Source of the DNA: Parvimonas sp. oral taxon 110 str. F0139
GTDB taxonomy: Bacteria; Bacillota; Clostridia; Tissierellales; Peptoniphilaceae
Assembly: GCF_000214475.1 (NCBI RefSeq)
Contig: NZ_AFII01000002.1
Location: 310,001-374,000, forward strand
Length of the DNA: 64,000 nt
Reading direction: 5' to 3'
Shown in pieces: positions 29,639 to 39,530 of this stretch. Below the pieces are notes generated by a model. The model was not told the DNA's origin and made no database searches. It worked only from the letters and a program-made list of their open reading frames with translations. The translations under genes were made by a program, and so were the position numbers. Positions within the stretch are counted from its first letter, which is position 1. Each line of letters opens with the position of its first letter.

Positions 29639-30080
29639 AAATTTTTTCTTTTTCTAAAAGTCCTAACATTTCAGTCTTTAAACAATCTATTGTATATTTT
29701 TTCATCTCATTTTCCATAGCAAGTTGAATATTTTTTAGCTTATCATCCAATAAATTATGAATATTTCTACCTACTAGACATTGAGGATTAGGATTTGAGT
29801 GAAAATTAAATAAATCTCCATTTTCCACTGGCTCAATAGCCTCATATACATCATAAAAAGTTATATCTTTTAGATCTCTTGTTGGTATTATTCCACCAGT
29901 ACCTCTTGTTACTGTAATTAGACCAGCATTTTTTAACTGTGTTAGAATTTTACGAATGATAACTGGATTAGTATTTATACTTCCTGCAAGAAAATCACTG
30001 GTTATTTTATATTCATCTTTAAAGATATCTACACAGGTAAAAATATGCAATGCTATAGTAAATCTACTTGATATTTGCAT
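29637..30080 (-). CDS. Rrf2-family transcriptional regulator (cluster-less type)
   Basis: 147 residues. The N-terminal winged helix MQISSRFTIALHIFTCVDIFKDEYKITSDFLAGSINTNPVIIRKILTQLKNAGLITVTRGTGGI is characteristic of Rrf2 proteins (YwnA-like). The three-cysteine iron-sulfur cluster motif of IscR/NsrR is absent; the matching region has a single Cys (NPQCLVG), so it probably senses something other than a cluster. It lies downstream of the double-SnoaL gene. Its own promoter TTGAAA-17-TAGAAT (30101-30129) carries the same TGTAA-N9-TTACA operator that occurs twice before the SnoaL gene, indicating autoregulation and control of that gene. Confidence 0.88.
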   Translation of the reverse strand: MQISSRFTIALHIFTCVDIFKDEYKITSDFLAGSINTNPVIIRKILTQLKNAGLITVTRGTGGIIPTRDLKDITFYDVYEAIEPVENGDLFNFHSNPNPQCLVGRNIHNLLDDKLKNIQLAMENEMKKYTIDCLKTEMLGLLEKEKI

Positions 30081-30100
30081 GACAACTTCCTCCTGCTATC

Positions 30101-30137
30101 ATTCTACATTAATTTTATTGTAATTTCAAGAGTTACA
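30101..30137 (-). promoter_or_regulatory. Rrf2-gene promoter with TGTAA-N9-TTACA operator
   Basis: TTGAAA (30124-30129), 17 bp, TAGAAT (30101-30106) on the minus strand. The 19-bp operator TGTAA-N9-TTACA occupies 30119-30137 and covers the -35 box with the same 8-bp offset as at the SnoaL promoter. Confidence 0.7.
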
Positions 30138-30908
30138 TTAAAATTTTCCATTTTGATTTTGCCAAGTTGATTTTTCTGCTATTGTTTCCATAACATCCCA
30201 ATGTTCTGCTATCTTTCCATTTTCAACACGGAATAAATCATAATATGATGTTGGAGTTCCTCCAAATGTTCCTTCGCCAACTGCCAAAGCATAATTTCCA
30301 TCAGCAAGTACAAAATATGTTTTATTATAAATCATTTGTATTCCTTGTTTTGCCAATGCTTCTAAAGCATTTCCAAGTCCTGAAAGTCCATCAGCAATTG
30401 AAATATTATGTTGAATATAGTTGTCTCCATCAAAGTATGAAGTAAGTTTATCAAGATTTTCTCCTCTAAGAACATCTCCTACAAAATTTTCGGCAATTCT
30501 TCTTGTTTCTTCTCTATCAACATTTTTCTTTTCAAGTGTTCCATCAATTTGTGTATGTCCTGAAGGATTTGGTTCTGCTTTTTTAGCTACATTATCCCAA
30601 TGTTCTGCTATCTTTCCATCTTCATCAAATCTGAATATATCAAATGCTACTTGTTCACCTGATTCTGCAAAATTATAAACTGTTTGTAAAAATACTTTAT
30701 CACCATCTTCAAAAGCACGAATATTTTTTACTGTTGTTTTAACAGGTGCTGATGCTAAATAATTTACTGAAGCTACAAATGCTTCTGCTCCTGTTCCATA
30801 AGCTAAATTATGTTGAATATAATCCTTTGTAAGAAGTTCCTTTGCTTTTTCTGAATCTCCTGATTCAAATGTACCTATAAGTGCTAATGCTTTTTCTTTG
30901 TTTGTCAT
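30138..30908 (-). CDS. Double SnoaL-like protein
   Basis: 256 residues made of two NTF2/SnoaL-like domains fused head to tail: about 1-115 (KELLTKDYIQHNLAYGTG ... DIFRFDEDGKIAEHWDNV) and 128-250 (LTSYFDGDNYIQHNISIADG ... DLFRVENGKIAEHWDVMETI). Both halves keep the YIQHN and D.FR..GKIAEHWD motifs. This fits the SnoaL-like aldol-condensing/isomerase-like family often placed under stress regulators. Natural substrate unknown. It is the main target of the adjacent Rrf2 regulator judging by two operator copies in its promoter. Confidence 0.85.
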   Translation of the reverse strand: MTNKEKALALIGTFESGDSEKAKELLTKDYIQHNLAYGTGAEAFVASVNYLASAPVKTTVKNIRAFEDGDKVFLQTVYNFAESGEQVAFDIFRFDEDGKIAEHWDNVAKKAEPNPSGHTQIDGTLEKKNVDREETRRIAENFVGDVLRGENLDKLTSYFDGDNYIQHNISIADGLSGLGNALEALAKQGIQMIYNKTYFVLADGNYALAVGEGTFGGTPTSYYDLFRVENGKIAEHWDVMETIAEKSTWQNQNGKF

Positions 30909-30933
30909 AATAATTACCTCCTAAAATTTTTAA

Positions 30934-31001
30934 TGTAACTATAATTGTTACATCTTATGAAATAATTATAACAGCTTTTAGATGTAATGTCAACAGTTAC
31001 A
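30934..31001 (-). promoter_or_regulatory. Promoter of the double SnoaL gene with two Rrf2 operators
   Basis: TTGACA (30988-30993), 17 bp, TATAAT (30965-30970) on the minus strand. Operator TGTAA-N9-TTACA occurs at 30983-31001 (over -35) and 30934-30952 (around +15). Spacing of the centres is 49 bp. Confidence 0.75.
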
Positions 31002-31111
31002 ACTAAAAATTTTTAAAATTTTTTATCACTTATAAAACTCATTTAATCATTGTAATTTCAATGCTTTTGTAATAAAGCATAATTTATCATAGAATTTTTT
31101 TAAAAATATTT

Positions 31112-31826
31112 TTAAAATATTTCTACAAATAAAATATCTTCTTTATCCAACTCTAAACTCTTTTCAATTTTTCCATTTTTAAAATAATATGCCCCACCAA
31201 CGCTTATTGGCTCTTCTTTTGTGATTGAATTTACCAAAAGGACATTATCTGATACCAATTTAGATTGCTTTGCATAATCGGATTGTTCAGTATTTTCCCA
31301 TTCCTCTTTTGTGAAATTACAATACACAGGCCAAAGTAAAATTCCATTTGTTTTAAATTTTTCAGGACAAATCCACATATCGCCACATAGTGCAATTTTA
31401 AATTCTCTATTCTTATAGATAAAAGATGCTGAAATCTTTCCTTCACAATAATGTTCATCGGTAATTGAATATTCTTTCCAATTTTTAGTAATTCTTCTAT
31501 AATTTTGAATTATTTTTCCTTTTTCAATCACTACAAAAGAGGAATAAATATTTTCTTTTTCTCTTTCAATATAGCCAATACCAAGATCAATTTTATATTT
31601 TTCACTAAGTTTTTTAATTTTTGCATAGTTATAGACCCTTTTGTAATTGCAATATTTTTATCTATTTCATAATTCCAAGAAAGCGAGTCAAATCCTTGCA
31701 AAAAAGTTTCTCCAAAACAAAGTAAATCAGCTTTTCCATTAGCAGAGATAATCGCCTTTTCTATTTTTTTATATTATATTCAATTTCTCCATTGTTAAAT
31801 TCGTAAGAAACCAATCCTATTTTCAT
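31112..31826 (-). CDS. Carbon-nitrogen hydrolase (nitrilase superfamily), two frameshifts
   Basis: Only the C-terminal 139 residues form an open frame. Adding one base to the T7 run at 31764-31770 and one to the T6 run at 31610-31615 restores ~238 residues from the ATG at 31826. The nitrilase Glu-Lys-Cys triad is present: the Glu in LLCFGETFLQGF, the Lys in YRRITKNWKE and the Cys in IALCGDMW. The start MKIGLVSYEFNNG and C-terminal NSITKEEPISVGGAYYF also fit. It would hydrolyse a C-N bond (amide/nitrile), substrate unknown. It is directly downstream of a GNAT gene (10-bp gap). Confidence 0.78.
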
Positions 31827-31836
31827 AATATCTCCA

Positions 31837-32322
31837 TTAAAATATTTTTGACATCATATACTCATCTACATATTTTCCATTTACATACATTGTCTTTTTC
31901 TTAGTGCCTTCAATAGAAAATCCCATTTTTTCATATAATTTTATTGCCGACACATTTTCACATTCAACAGTAAGTTCTAATCTTATAATTTTGTTTTTAA
32001 CCGCCCAATCATCAAGCATTTGAAAAAGTTTTGTTCCAATTTTTCTATTGTGGTAGTATTTTTGTATTCCAATTACAATATAAGCAGTATGTCTAATTCT
32101 CCTAAAAGCTCCTCTTTCTGCTGATAAAAAACCTACTATTTTATCATCCTCTATTGCTCCTAAAAATAAATTATTTTCATCTTTTAAATTTTTTACAAGT
32201 TTTTCCTCATTCCAAACTCTTTCGTCAGGTTCAAACATCATAAAATTTGTTTCGCTGTCAATAATTTTTAGACAATTATAAAACTCTCTAGCATCTGTAT
32301 CTATCAATCTTCTAATTTCCAT
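31837..32322 (-). CDS. GNAT-family N-acetyltransferase
   Basis: 161 residues from the ATG at 32322 with GGAG 8 bp upstream; the frame extends to 32346. Acetyl-CoA motif VIGIQKYYHNRKIGTKLFQMLDDWA, then LELTVECENVSAIKLYEKMGFSIEGTKKKTMYVNGKYVDEYMMSK, which is the pattern of ribosomal-protein/MaaT-like RimI-RimJ type enzymes. It is upstream of the nitrilase-type gene. Substrate unknown. Confidence 0.87.
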   Translation of the reverse strand: MEIRRLIDTDAREFYNCLKIIDSETNFMMFEPDERVWNEEKLVKNLKDENNLFLGAIEDDKIVGFLSAERGAFRRIRHTAYIVIGIQKYYHNRKIGTKLFQMLDDWAVKNKIIRLELTVECENVSAIKLYEKMGFSIEGTKKKTMYVNGKYVDEYMMSKIF

Positions 32323-32497
32323 AATAATCTCCATTTTTAATTTCATTTAATATATTTATTTTATCATATAATTAGAATTTATCAAAAATTATTTTTTTGT
32401 AATTTTTTCTTTTTGTAGTATAATCAAACTGCAAGGATTATACATTAAAATTTTTTAATTAATGTTAATCATTGTGAATTTAGCTTAAGGAGGCAAT

Positions 32498-34476
32498 ATG
32501 AAAAGTATAAAAATTGATGAATTTAAAAACTTTAAATTTTTAGGAAATTTACATTTAAGTAAAGACGAAAAAAATCTATTTTATTCCGTTTCTAATATGA
32601 ATTTAGAAAAAAATTCTTATGAACACAGAATATATAAAATGGACTTGGAAACTAAAAAGTCCTTCGTTTTTACTAATGGTGCTAAGGAAAGTTCTTTTAT
32701 TGAACTTTTAGACGGTTCTATTCTTTTTGCAAGTGATAGAGAAGACAAAAAAGAAGACTCAGATATAACTAAATTTTATAGAATATGCCCTTTAGGTGGC
32801 GAAGCTGTTTTAGACTTTACTATTCCTGCTTTGGTAAATACAATAAAGCAAATTAATGATGATGAATTTTTAGTTTTGGCTAATTTTAATAGAACAAAAG
32901 AATTAGAAAAAATAGAAAAAGAAGAAAAAAGGAAGATAGTAAAGAAAAAACTTATGACGATTCTAAGGATTATCTTGTTGCAACTGAAATTCCTTTCTGG
33001 GGAAATAATATTGGCTTTACAAATGAAGACAGAAGTAGGCTTTATCTTTTTAATAAAAAGACTTCTGAATTCATTCCTTTAAGTGATGATATCACTGATA
33101 TTTATGGTTTAGAAATAAATGAAAATAAAAATAAAGCTGTATTTATAGCAACATCTTATACAGGAAAAATGCCTCTTGTAAATGAAGTTAAAATTTTAGA
33201 TATTAGTTCTAAAGCAGTAGATATTTTAGCAAAAGACTATTCTTTCGAATATGCTAACTTTATAGATAATGAAAATATTGTAGTTAAAGCTTCAGATATG
33301 CAAGAATATGGTTTAAATGAAAATTCAAATATTTATATTATAAATATTAATAATAAGTCATTTGAAAAGATTGTAAATGATAATTTTGATATGTGTATGC
33401 ATAATTCTGTTGGTACTGATATGAGATTAACTGGTGGAAAAAGCACTTTAGTAAAAGACGGATTTATGTACTTCATAAATACTGAGGTAAATAGTTCATA
33501 TATTTATAGAATTGACAAAAATGGAAATCTCGAAAGATTAAACGAAAAATCAGGTTCTATAGATTGTATAGATGTTTCTAAAGATGGTAAAATTTATGCC
33601 ATTGCATTAAAAGACTCTAATTTACAAGATATTTATGAAATTTCTAGAGAAGAAGAAAATAGAATTTCTTTCCATAATGATACTACTGAATATTCTCTTT
33701 CAGAAATTGAAGAAATTACTTTTACTAATGACGGAATAGGATTTATTGGATATGTTATGAAACCTGTTGACTATGATCCAGAGAAAAAATATCCAGGTGT
33801 ACTTCATGTTCATGGTGGTCCTAAAACAGTTTTTGGAAAAGTATTCCATCACGAAATGCAATTTTTAGCAAATAATGGCTACTTTGTATTTTTTACAAAT
33901 CCTAGAGGTTCAGATGGTAGAGGTAAAGAATTTGCTGATATTCGTGGAAAATATGGAGAAATTGACTTTGATGACCTAATGAAATTTACTGATGCTGTAA
34001 TTAAAAATTACCCTGCACTTGATGAAGAAAGACTTGCAATCATGGGTGGAAGCTATGGTGGTTTTATGACAAATTGGGCTATCGGACATACAAACAGATT
34101 TAAAGCTGCTTGTTCACAACGTTCAATTTCAAATATGACTTCTGAATTTTTACTTACAGATATTGGATATTATTTCATAGATGACCAAATCTCTGCAACT
34201 CCTTGGAATAATTATGAAAAATTATGGTATCATTCCCCACTTAAATATGCAAATAAAGCACAAACACCTACTCTTTTAATTCATTCAGATGAAGATTATA
34301 GATGTTGGATACCAGAAGGAATTCAAATGTTCTCTGCACTAAAATATCATGATATACCTGCGAGACTTGTAATGTTTAAAGGTGAAAATCATGAACTATC
34401 AAGAAGTGGTAAACCAATGCATAGAATAAGAAGATTAAAAGAAATATTAGAATGGTTTGATAATTATTTAAAATAA
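32498..34476 (+). CDS. S9-family prolyl oligopeptidase (acylaminoacyl peptidase type), one frameshift
   Basis: The A6 run at 32925-32930 breaks the frame into a 194-residue part and a 435-residue part. Adding one A joins them (KEEKKEDSKEKTYDDSKDYL...) into ~659 residues, the normal size. The N-terminal beta-propeller (about 1-400) is followed by the alpha/beta hydrolase with GGSYGGFMTNW (nucleophile), the Asp in LIHSDEDYRCWIPEG and the His in GENHELSRSG. No signal peptide, so probably a cytoplasmic peptide-degrading serine peptidase. The GC-rich element copy C follows its stop. Confidence 0.87.
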
Positions 34477-34482
34477 TTTAGA

Positions 34483-34549
34483 AATAAGAACCCCACCCTT
34501 CCACGATGCTTCGCATCGGGTGGGTGCCCGGGAACCTTGTTGTTTCACA
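34483..34549 (+). repeat. GC-rich dispersed hairpin element, copy C
   Basis: AATAAGAACCCCACCC ... GATGCTTCGCATCGGGTGGG ... CCTTGTTGTTTCACA. It is the best-preserved copy, starting 7 bp after the S9 peptidase stop and followed at once by the terminator at 34555. Confidence 0.8.
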
Positions 34550-34554
34550 ATTAT

Positions 34555-34589
34555 AAAGAGCTATGTTGAATTTTACAACATAGCTCTTT
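34555..34589. terminator. Bidirectional terminator between convergent genes
   Basis: A 14-bp perfect stem (AAAGAGCTATGTTG / CAACATAGCTCTTT) with flanking A/T tracts, between the S9 peptidase (+) and the HAD gene (-). Confidence 0.85.
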
Positions 34590-34605
34590 TTTTATTATAA
34601 TTTTT

Positions 34606-35255
34606 TTAAAGTCCAATTCTTTTCAAGTTTTCAACAGAAATTGTATCCATTTTATAGTCAAAGTCTGTTGTAGTTTCAAAAAATTCTCCATTAGTCAAAG
34701 GTTCATAAACCAAAACTGTTTTTATTCCCCTTTTCTTTGCAGTTTTTAAAGGAGCTTCGGTATCATCAAAAAATATTATGTCGTCAACATCTGCATTGTG
34801 TTTTTTTACTGCCCAATCATAATATCTTTCATCATCTTTTAAATATCCACAATCATCGCAGGTTTGGATATAGTTAAAATACTTCATAAGTCCTGTTCTT
34901 TCTAAACAATTTTTACAAAGCCCTATATTTGTAGCCGTATTCAAAGAAATCTTATAGCCTTTTTCTTTTAAGTAATCTAAGGCATTCATTACATTTTCTT
35001 TTGCTCCGTAAATTTCATCATATCCTTCTTTTACATATTTTAAATTTCTGGCATAAATTTCATCTGGAGTTAAATCAAGATTGAAATAATTTTTAATCGC
35101 TATTCCTCTTGCATAAAGTTTTTTCCTTTAAACAACTCTTTTAGTTCATCAGTTTCTTCTAAATTCATCTCTTTAAGAAAATATTTACAACTTCCGAACC
35201 AACCCCCAATAGAATCAATTAAAGTTCCGTCCATATCAAACATTACACACTTCAT
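34606..35255 (-). CDS. HAD-family phosphatase, one frameshift
   Basis: The open frame covers only the C-terminal 127 residues. One base added to the T6 run at 35119-35124 gives ~216 residues from the ATG at 35255 (AGGAGG upstream). HAD motif I is MKCVMFDMDGTLID with both catalytic Asp, motif II is the Thr in SLNTATN, and motif III/IV is the Lys...FFDDTEAPLKTAKKRG. The cap-region CDDCGYLKDDERYYDW carries a CxxC-like pair. It is a phosphoglycolate-phosphatase/beta-phosphoglucomutase-like enzyme of unknown substrate. All catalytic residues are intact in the repaired frame. Confidence 0.8.
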
Positions 35256-35370
35256 AACTTCCTCCTGATATTAAATATATAATTATGATAAAACAAATAT
35301 TGATTTATCACAATACGCAAAGCTCCATTCATTTTATCATATTTTAGCTAATTTCTCAAATCATTATATA

Positions 35371-35928
35371 CTAAATTATAGGATCTACTACTCTAAAAAA
35401 ATAATCTGCAATTTCTTCTGGACTTTCTTCCATTTGATCTTTAATCCACCATTTTACTGTTTCCACAAATGAACAACAAATATGATTTTTCAAGAATTTC
35501 TTAAATTTCTCATCTTCAATATTATCGATAAAAATATATTCATCTATTACCTTAAATAGATAAGTTTTAAAATATTCTAAAAACAATTCATTACTTTCAC
35601 AGCTTAGAACTTTTATAAATTTTTCTTTATTCTCTTTTAAATGATAGAGTATATGTGTAATTAAAATTTTTGGATTTTTATTTGAGTTTTCAAAAATTCT
35701 TGAGCACTCCCTATTCAAATCATTAGAAAAAATATGGTCAAATAATTCTCTACAAATTTCTTTTAACAAATCATCCTTCGTTTCAAAATGAGAATAAAAA
35801 GTACTCCTACCTATATCTGCCAAATCAATAATTTCTTGAACTGTTATTTTATTATAATTTTTCTTGGATAAAAGCTCTGTAAAAGCCATAAAAATTGCTT
35901 TTCTAGTTTTAATTTGCTGTCTATTCAT
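35371..35928 (-). CDS. TetR/AcrR-family regulator
   Basis: 185 residues from the ATG at 35928; GGAGG lies 6 bp upstream and itself contains the earlier in-frame ATG at 35940. The DNA-binding domain reads RKAIFMAFTELLSKKNYNKITVQEIIDLADIGRSTFYSHFETKDDLL, the common AcrR type; the C-terminal part is helical and contains ICCSFVETVKWW. It is divergent from the P-type ATPase gene and shares its promoter region, so it probably represses the pump. A palindrome ACATTTTT-CA-AAAAATGT (35941-35958) lies at its own start. Confidence 0.88.
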   Translation of the reverse strand: MNRQQIKTRKAIFMAFTELLSKKNYNKITVQEIIDLADIGRSTFYSHFETKDDLLKEICRELFDHIFSNDLNRECSRIFENSNKNPKILITHILYHLKENKEKFIKVLSCESNELFLEYFKTYLFKVIDEYIFIDNIEDEKFKKFLKNHICCSFVETVKWWIKDQMEESPEEIADYFFRVVDPII

Positions 35929-35940
35929 AAAATCCTCCAT

Positions 35941-35958
35941 ACATTTTTCAAAAAATGT
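35941..35958 (-). promoter_or_regulatory. Palindrome in the tetR leader, candidate operator
   Basis: Perfect 8-bp arms ACATTTTT / AAAAATGT around CA, directly upstream of the TetR ribosome-binding site. It could be an operator; AT-richness makes chance occurrence possible. Confidence 0.4.
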
Positions 35959-36087
35959 TCAAAGTATTACTATTTTGATTAATTGCTTATTGATATATAA
36001 TATCTATAGTGATACAATTAAATCAAACAAAGTGTTCGTTATTAAATTAATTGTAGCATTATAAACATAAAAAATCAAGGAGGACTT

Positions 36088-37970
36088 ATGATAAATAAAA
36101 TTTCAAAATTATTCAGTGGTTTACACTTTACTATCATTTCAATAGTTTTTTTTATACTAAATGTTGTCTTAAATCTTTTAAAGATAGAAACTGCATTTAA
36201 ACCGGTATGGATAAGTATTGTTATATCTGCTTTCCCTTTTTTAGTTGGGGCTATTAAAAATCTAGTAAAATTTAAAATAAAAAATTCACTATTAATTTCA
36301 ATTGCAGTAATTGCATCAGTATTTGTTGGAGAATATTTTGCAGCAGCTGAAATCGCAATTCTTATGGCAATCGGAGAGCTTTTGGAAGACTATACAGTTG
36401 ACAGAGCAAAAAAAGGTCTTAATGATTTAATTTCTTCCGCTCCAAAAAAGGCAAAGAAACTTATTAAAACTAATGATTCTTATACTGTTAAAGAAGTTCC
36501 GATTGAAGAAATTGAAAATGGAGATATAATCAGAGTTATGCCTGGGGAAATAATTTCAGTTGATGGAATTATAAAAGAGGGTTTTTCTTCTATTGACCAA
36601 TCAATTCTAACAGGCGAAAGTTTACCTGTAGATAAAACTGTTGGTGATGAAGTTTTCTGTGGTTCTATGAACTGTTTCGGAAGTATCGACATCGTAGCAA
36701 AAGATGTTGAAAATTCTTCCTTACAAAAATTTATCGACTTGGTTGAGAGAGCAGAAAAAGAACAAACTCCTATGCAAACAGTAATTGACAGACTTGCAGT
36801 TAAACTCGTTCCGACTGCACTTTTAATTGCAATTGCAACTTTTGCAATAATGATGTTATCTAATTTTGATTTATACACTTCAATAAATAGAGCAGTTACG
36901 GTTTTAGTTGTATTTTGTCCTTGTGCCCTATTCTTATCAACGCCAACTGCTGTTATGGCTTCAATCGGCCAAGCAAGTAAACATGGTGTGATCATAAAAA
37001 CATTTAATGCCCTTGAAAAACTTGCAAAAGTTAATAAAATAGCCTTTGACAAAACTGGAACTTTAACTTATGGTAAATTAAATGTAAATGATATAGAAAA
37101 TTTTTCTGATTTTTCAGACGAAAAAATAATGTCCTTAATCTCAAGTTTAGAATCAAAAAGCGAGCATCCTATTGCAAAATCAGTAACAGAATATCTAGAT
37201 GAAAAAAATATAAAAAAGAAAATGTTGAAAATTTTAAAATGAAAATTGCAAGAGGAGTCGAAGGAGAGATTTTAGGAAATAAATATTTCTGTGGTAATGA
37301 AAAATACTTTAGAGAAAATAATATAAATGTCAAAGACAATATAAAAGAAAAAATTGAAAAATATTCAAGTGAAGCTAAGAATATAATTCTTTTTGGAGAT
37401 GAAAAAGAAGTTTTATCAATCGTAACTCTATCAGACACTCTAAGAGAAAATGCTAAAGAAATGGTAGAAAATTTAAAAAGCTTTGAAATTGAGCCACTAC
37501 TTCTAACTGGAGACAATCTTTTAACTGCAAAATACTTTTCAGACAAAGTTGGAATAACAGAAGTAAAGGCCGAACTTTCTCCCGAAGAAAAGTTTGAAAA
37601 TATAAAAAATTTAAAAGAAAATAATGTCGTTTGTATGATTGGAGATGGAATCAACGACGCTCCCGCTCTTAAACTTGCAGATGTTTCGGTTGCAATGGGA
37701 AAAACAGGAAGCGACATTTCAATCGAAAGTGCTAATATTGTACTAATGGGACATGATGTTTCAAAAATAGTTTATCTAAAAAAACTTGCCAATGCAACCG
37801 TAAAAACGATAAAATTCAACATCATAATATCACTTTTAATTAACTTTGTAGCAGTGATTTTATCTGTACTTGGAGTTTTAAATCCATTAGTTGGTGCAAT
37901 AGTACACAATCTAGGTTCAATACTCGTAATTCTAAATGCGTCATTACTATACGATAGAAAATTTAATTAG
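36088..37970 (+). CDS. Heavy-metal P1B-type ATPase, one frameshift
   Basis: Two frames (36088-37242 and 37239-37970) join after adding one base to the A6 run at 37212-37217, giving ~627 residues. Membrane segments with CPC in VVFCPCALFLSTPTA, the phosphatase loop TGES, the phosphorylation site DKTGTLTYGK, and the hinge GDGINDAPALKLADVSVAMG are all present. There is no N-terminal heavy-metal-associated (CxxC) domain; the start is a short helix pair. The CPC pattern and hinge fit Zn2+/Cd2+/Pb2+ exporters (ZntA/CadA), but copper or cobalt types are not excluded. The TetR gene at 35371 is divergent. Confidence 0.88.
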
Positions 37971-37978
37971 AAACCTTT

Positions 37979-38006
37979 AAGAGAAGCAATTTTGCTTCTC
38001 TTTTAT
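37979..38006 (+). terminator. Terminator after the P-type ATPase
   Basis: An 11-bp stem (AAGAGAAGCAA / TTGCTTCTCTT) with a 2-base centre and TTTT, 9 bp after the stop. Confidence 0.8.
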
Positions 38007-38008
38007 CA

Positions 38009-38037
38009 TTGCAAAAAGACTAAAAATATGTTATTAT
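38009..38037 (+). promoter_or_regulatory. Promoter of the MATE gene
   Basis: TTGCAA (38009-38014), 17 bp, TATTAT (38032-38037), about 35 bp before the ATG at 38073 with CGGAGG. Confidence 0.55.
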
Positions 38038-38072
38038 TTTAGAATAATTTTAGACTTTTTACGGAGGATATA

Positions 38073-39449
38073 ATGGTTAAAAGCAATGAAATAGATATGA
38101 TAAATGGAAAGACCTTGAAAAAAATGATATTTTTTTCAATTCCAATTATTTTTACAAGTGTTTTTCAATTACTTTTTAATACAATAGATATAATTGTTGT
38201 TGGACGTTTTTCTGGAAGTGCTGCACTTGCAGGAGTTGGAGCAACTTCATCACTAATAAATTTACTCGTAAGTTTATTAATTGGAATTTCTATGGGAATA
38301 AGTGTAACGATGGGAAAATATTGTGGTGCAAGAGATTATAAAAATGCATCCGATACTGTTCATAATGCAATCGGACTTGCAATTATTTCCGGAACAATTT
38401 TACTTTTTGTAGGACTTATCGCTTCAAGACCTATGTTACATCTAATGGGAACACCTGATGAAATTATTGATTTGTCAGCAATTTATATGCGAATAATCTT
38501 CTTAGGAAGTCCCGCAGCTGCCATTTATAATTTCGGAGCGGCACTTTTAAGATCCATTGGAGATACAAAAAGACCACTTTTCTTTTTAATAGTTTCAGGT
38601 ATTTTAAATGTTTTTTTAAATTTATTTTTTGTTATAGTACTAAATATGAGCGTTGATGGAGTAGCAATAGCAACAATAATTTCTCAATATGTTTCAGCTA
38701 TTATGATGATATTATTTTTAACAAAAAATGTAGGTTATATGCATCTAGATTTGAGAAAAATAAAATTACAAAAAGATAAAGTTATTAGTATTTTAAGAAT
38801 AGGACTTCCAGCTGGACTTCAAGGTATTGTATTTAGCATATCAAATGTGTTAATTCAATCTTCTATAAATACCTTTGGAAAGTTAGTAATTGCAGGAAAT
38901 ACAGCAGCAATAAATATTGAAGGCTTCGTATATATGTCAATGAATTCAATCTATCAATCAACATTGAGTTTTACAAGTCAAAATATGGGAGCGAAAAAAT
39001 ATCATAGAATAGATAAAATTTTATTGCAAGGTCTTGGAATTGTTGCAGTAGTTGGTCTTGTACTAGGTGTTGGTGCATATTCTTTAGGAAATGTACTACT
39101 CGGAATATTTACAGATGATCCAGAAGTAATTATGTATGGACTTAACAGAATGAAAATTGTTTCGGCAACTTACCTACTATGTGGACTAATGGACGTAACA
39201 GTTGGTTCCTTAAGAGGAATGGGATATTCCATTTTACCTATGGTTGTTTCTTTAACAGGTGCTTGCCTATTTAGAGTAATTTGGATATTTACTATATTTC
39301 AAATTTATAGAACTCAAGAATCACTTTACATTTCTTATCCGATATCGTGGATATTGACAACAGTAGCGCATATATGTTGCTACTTAGTAATAAGAAAAAA
39401 ATTATTAAAACAAAATAATGAAAACAAAAAAGGAGCTCTCGCTCCTTAG
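38073..39449 (+). CDS. MATE-family multidrug efflux transporter
   Basis: 458 residues with twelve predicted membrane helices in two MatE halves. The start KTLKKMIFFSIPIIFTSVFQLLFNTIDIIVVGRFSGSAALAGVGATSSLINL is typical of the DinF/NorM-like (VmrA-type) branch, and the second half opens DKVISILRIGLPAGLQGIVFSISNVLIQSSINTFG. Na+- or H+-driven export of cationic drugs is the family role; the substrate here is unknown. It has its own promoter and terminator, and follows the metal pump on the same strand. Confidence 0.9.
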   Translation: MVKSNEIDMINGKTLKKMIFFSIPIIFTSVFQLLFNTIDIIVVGRFSGSAALAGVGATSSLINLLVSLLIGISMGISVTMGKYCGARDYKNASDTVHNAIGLAIISGTILLFVGLIASRPMLHLMGTPDEIIDLSAIYMRIIFLGSPAAAIYNFGAALLRSIGDTKRPLFFLIVSGILNVFLNLFFVIVLNMSVDGVAIATIISQYVSAIMMILFLTKNVGYMHLDLRKIKLQKDKVISILRIGLPAGLQGIVFSISNVLIQSSINTFGKLVIAGNTAAINIEGFVYMSMNSIYQSTLSFTSQNMGAKKYHRIDKILLQGLGIVAVVGLVLGVGAYSLGNVLLGIFTDDPEVIMYGLNRMKIVSATYLLCGLMDVTVGSLRGMGYSILPMVVSLTGACLFRVIWIFTIFQIYRTQESLYISYPISWILTTVAHICCYLVIRKKLLKQNNENKKGALAP

Positions 39450-39453
39450 AAAA

Positions 39454-39479
39454 GTAGACAAAAATGTCTGCTTTTTTTA
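39454..39479 (+). terminator. Terminator after the MATE gene
   Basis: AGTAGACA / TGTCTGCT stem (one G-T pair) followed by seven T. A second small hairpin (AAGGAGC-TCTC-GCTCCTT) overlaps the end of the coding region. Confidence 0.8.
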
Positions 39480-39530
39480 TAAAATTTTCACGTCATAATA
39501 TTTTTTAAGAAAAATAATTTTACTATTTCG

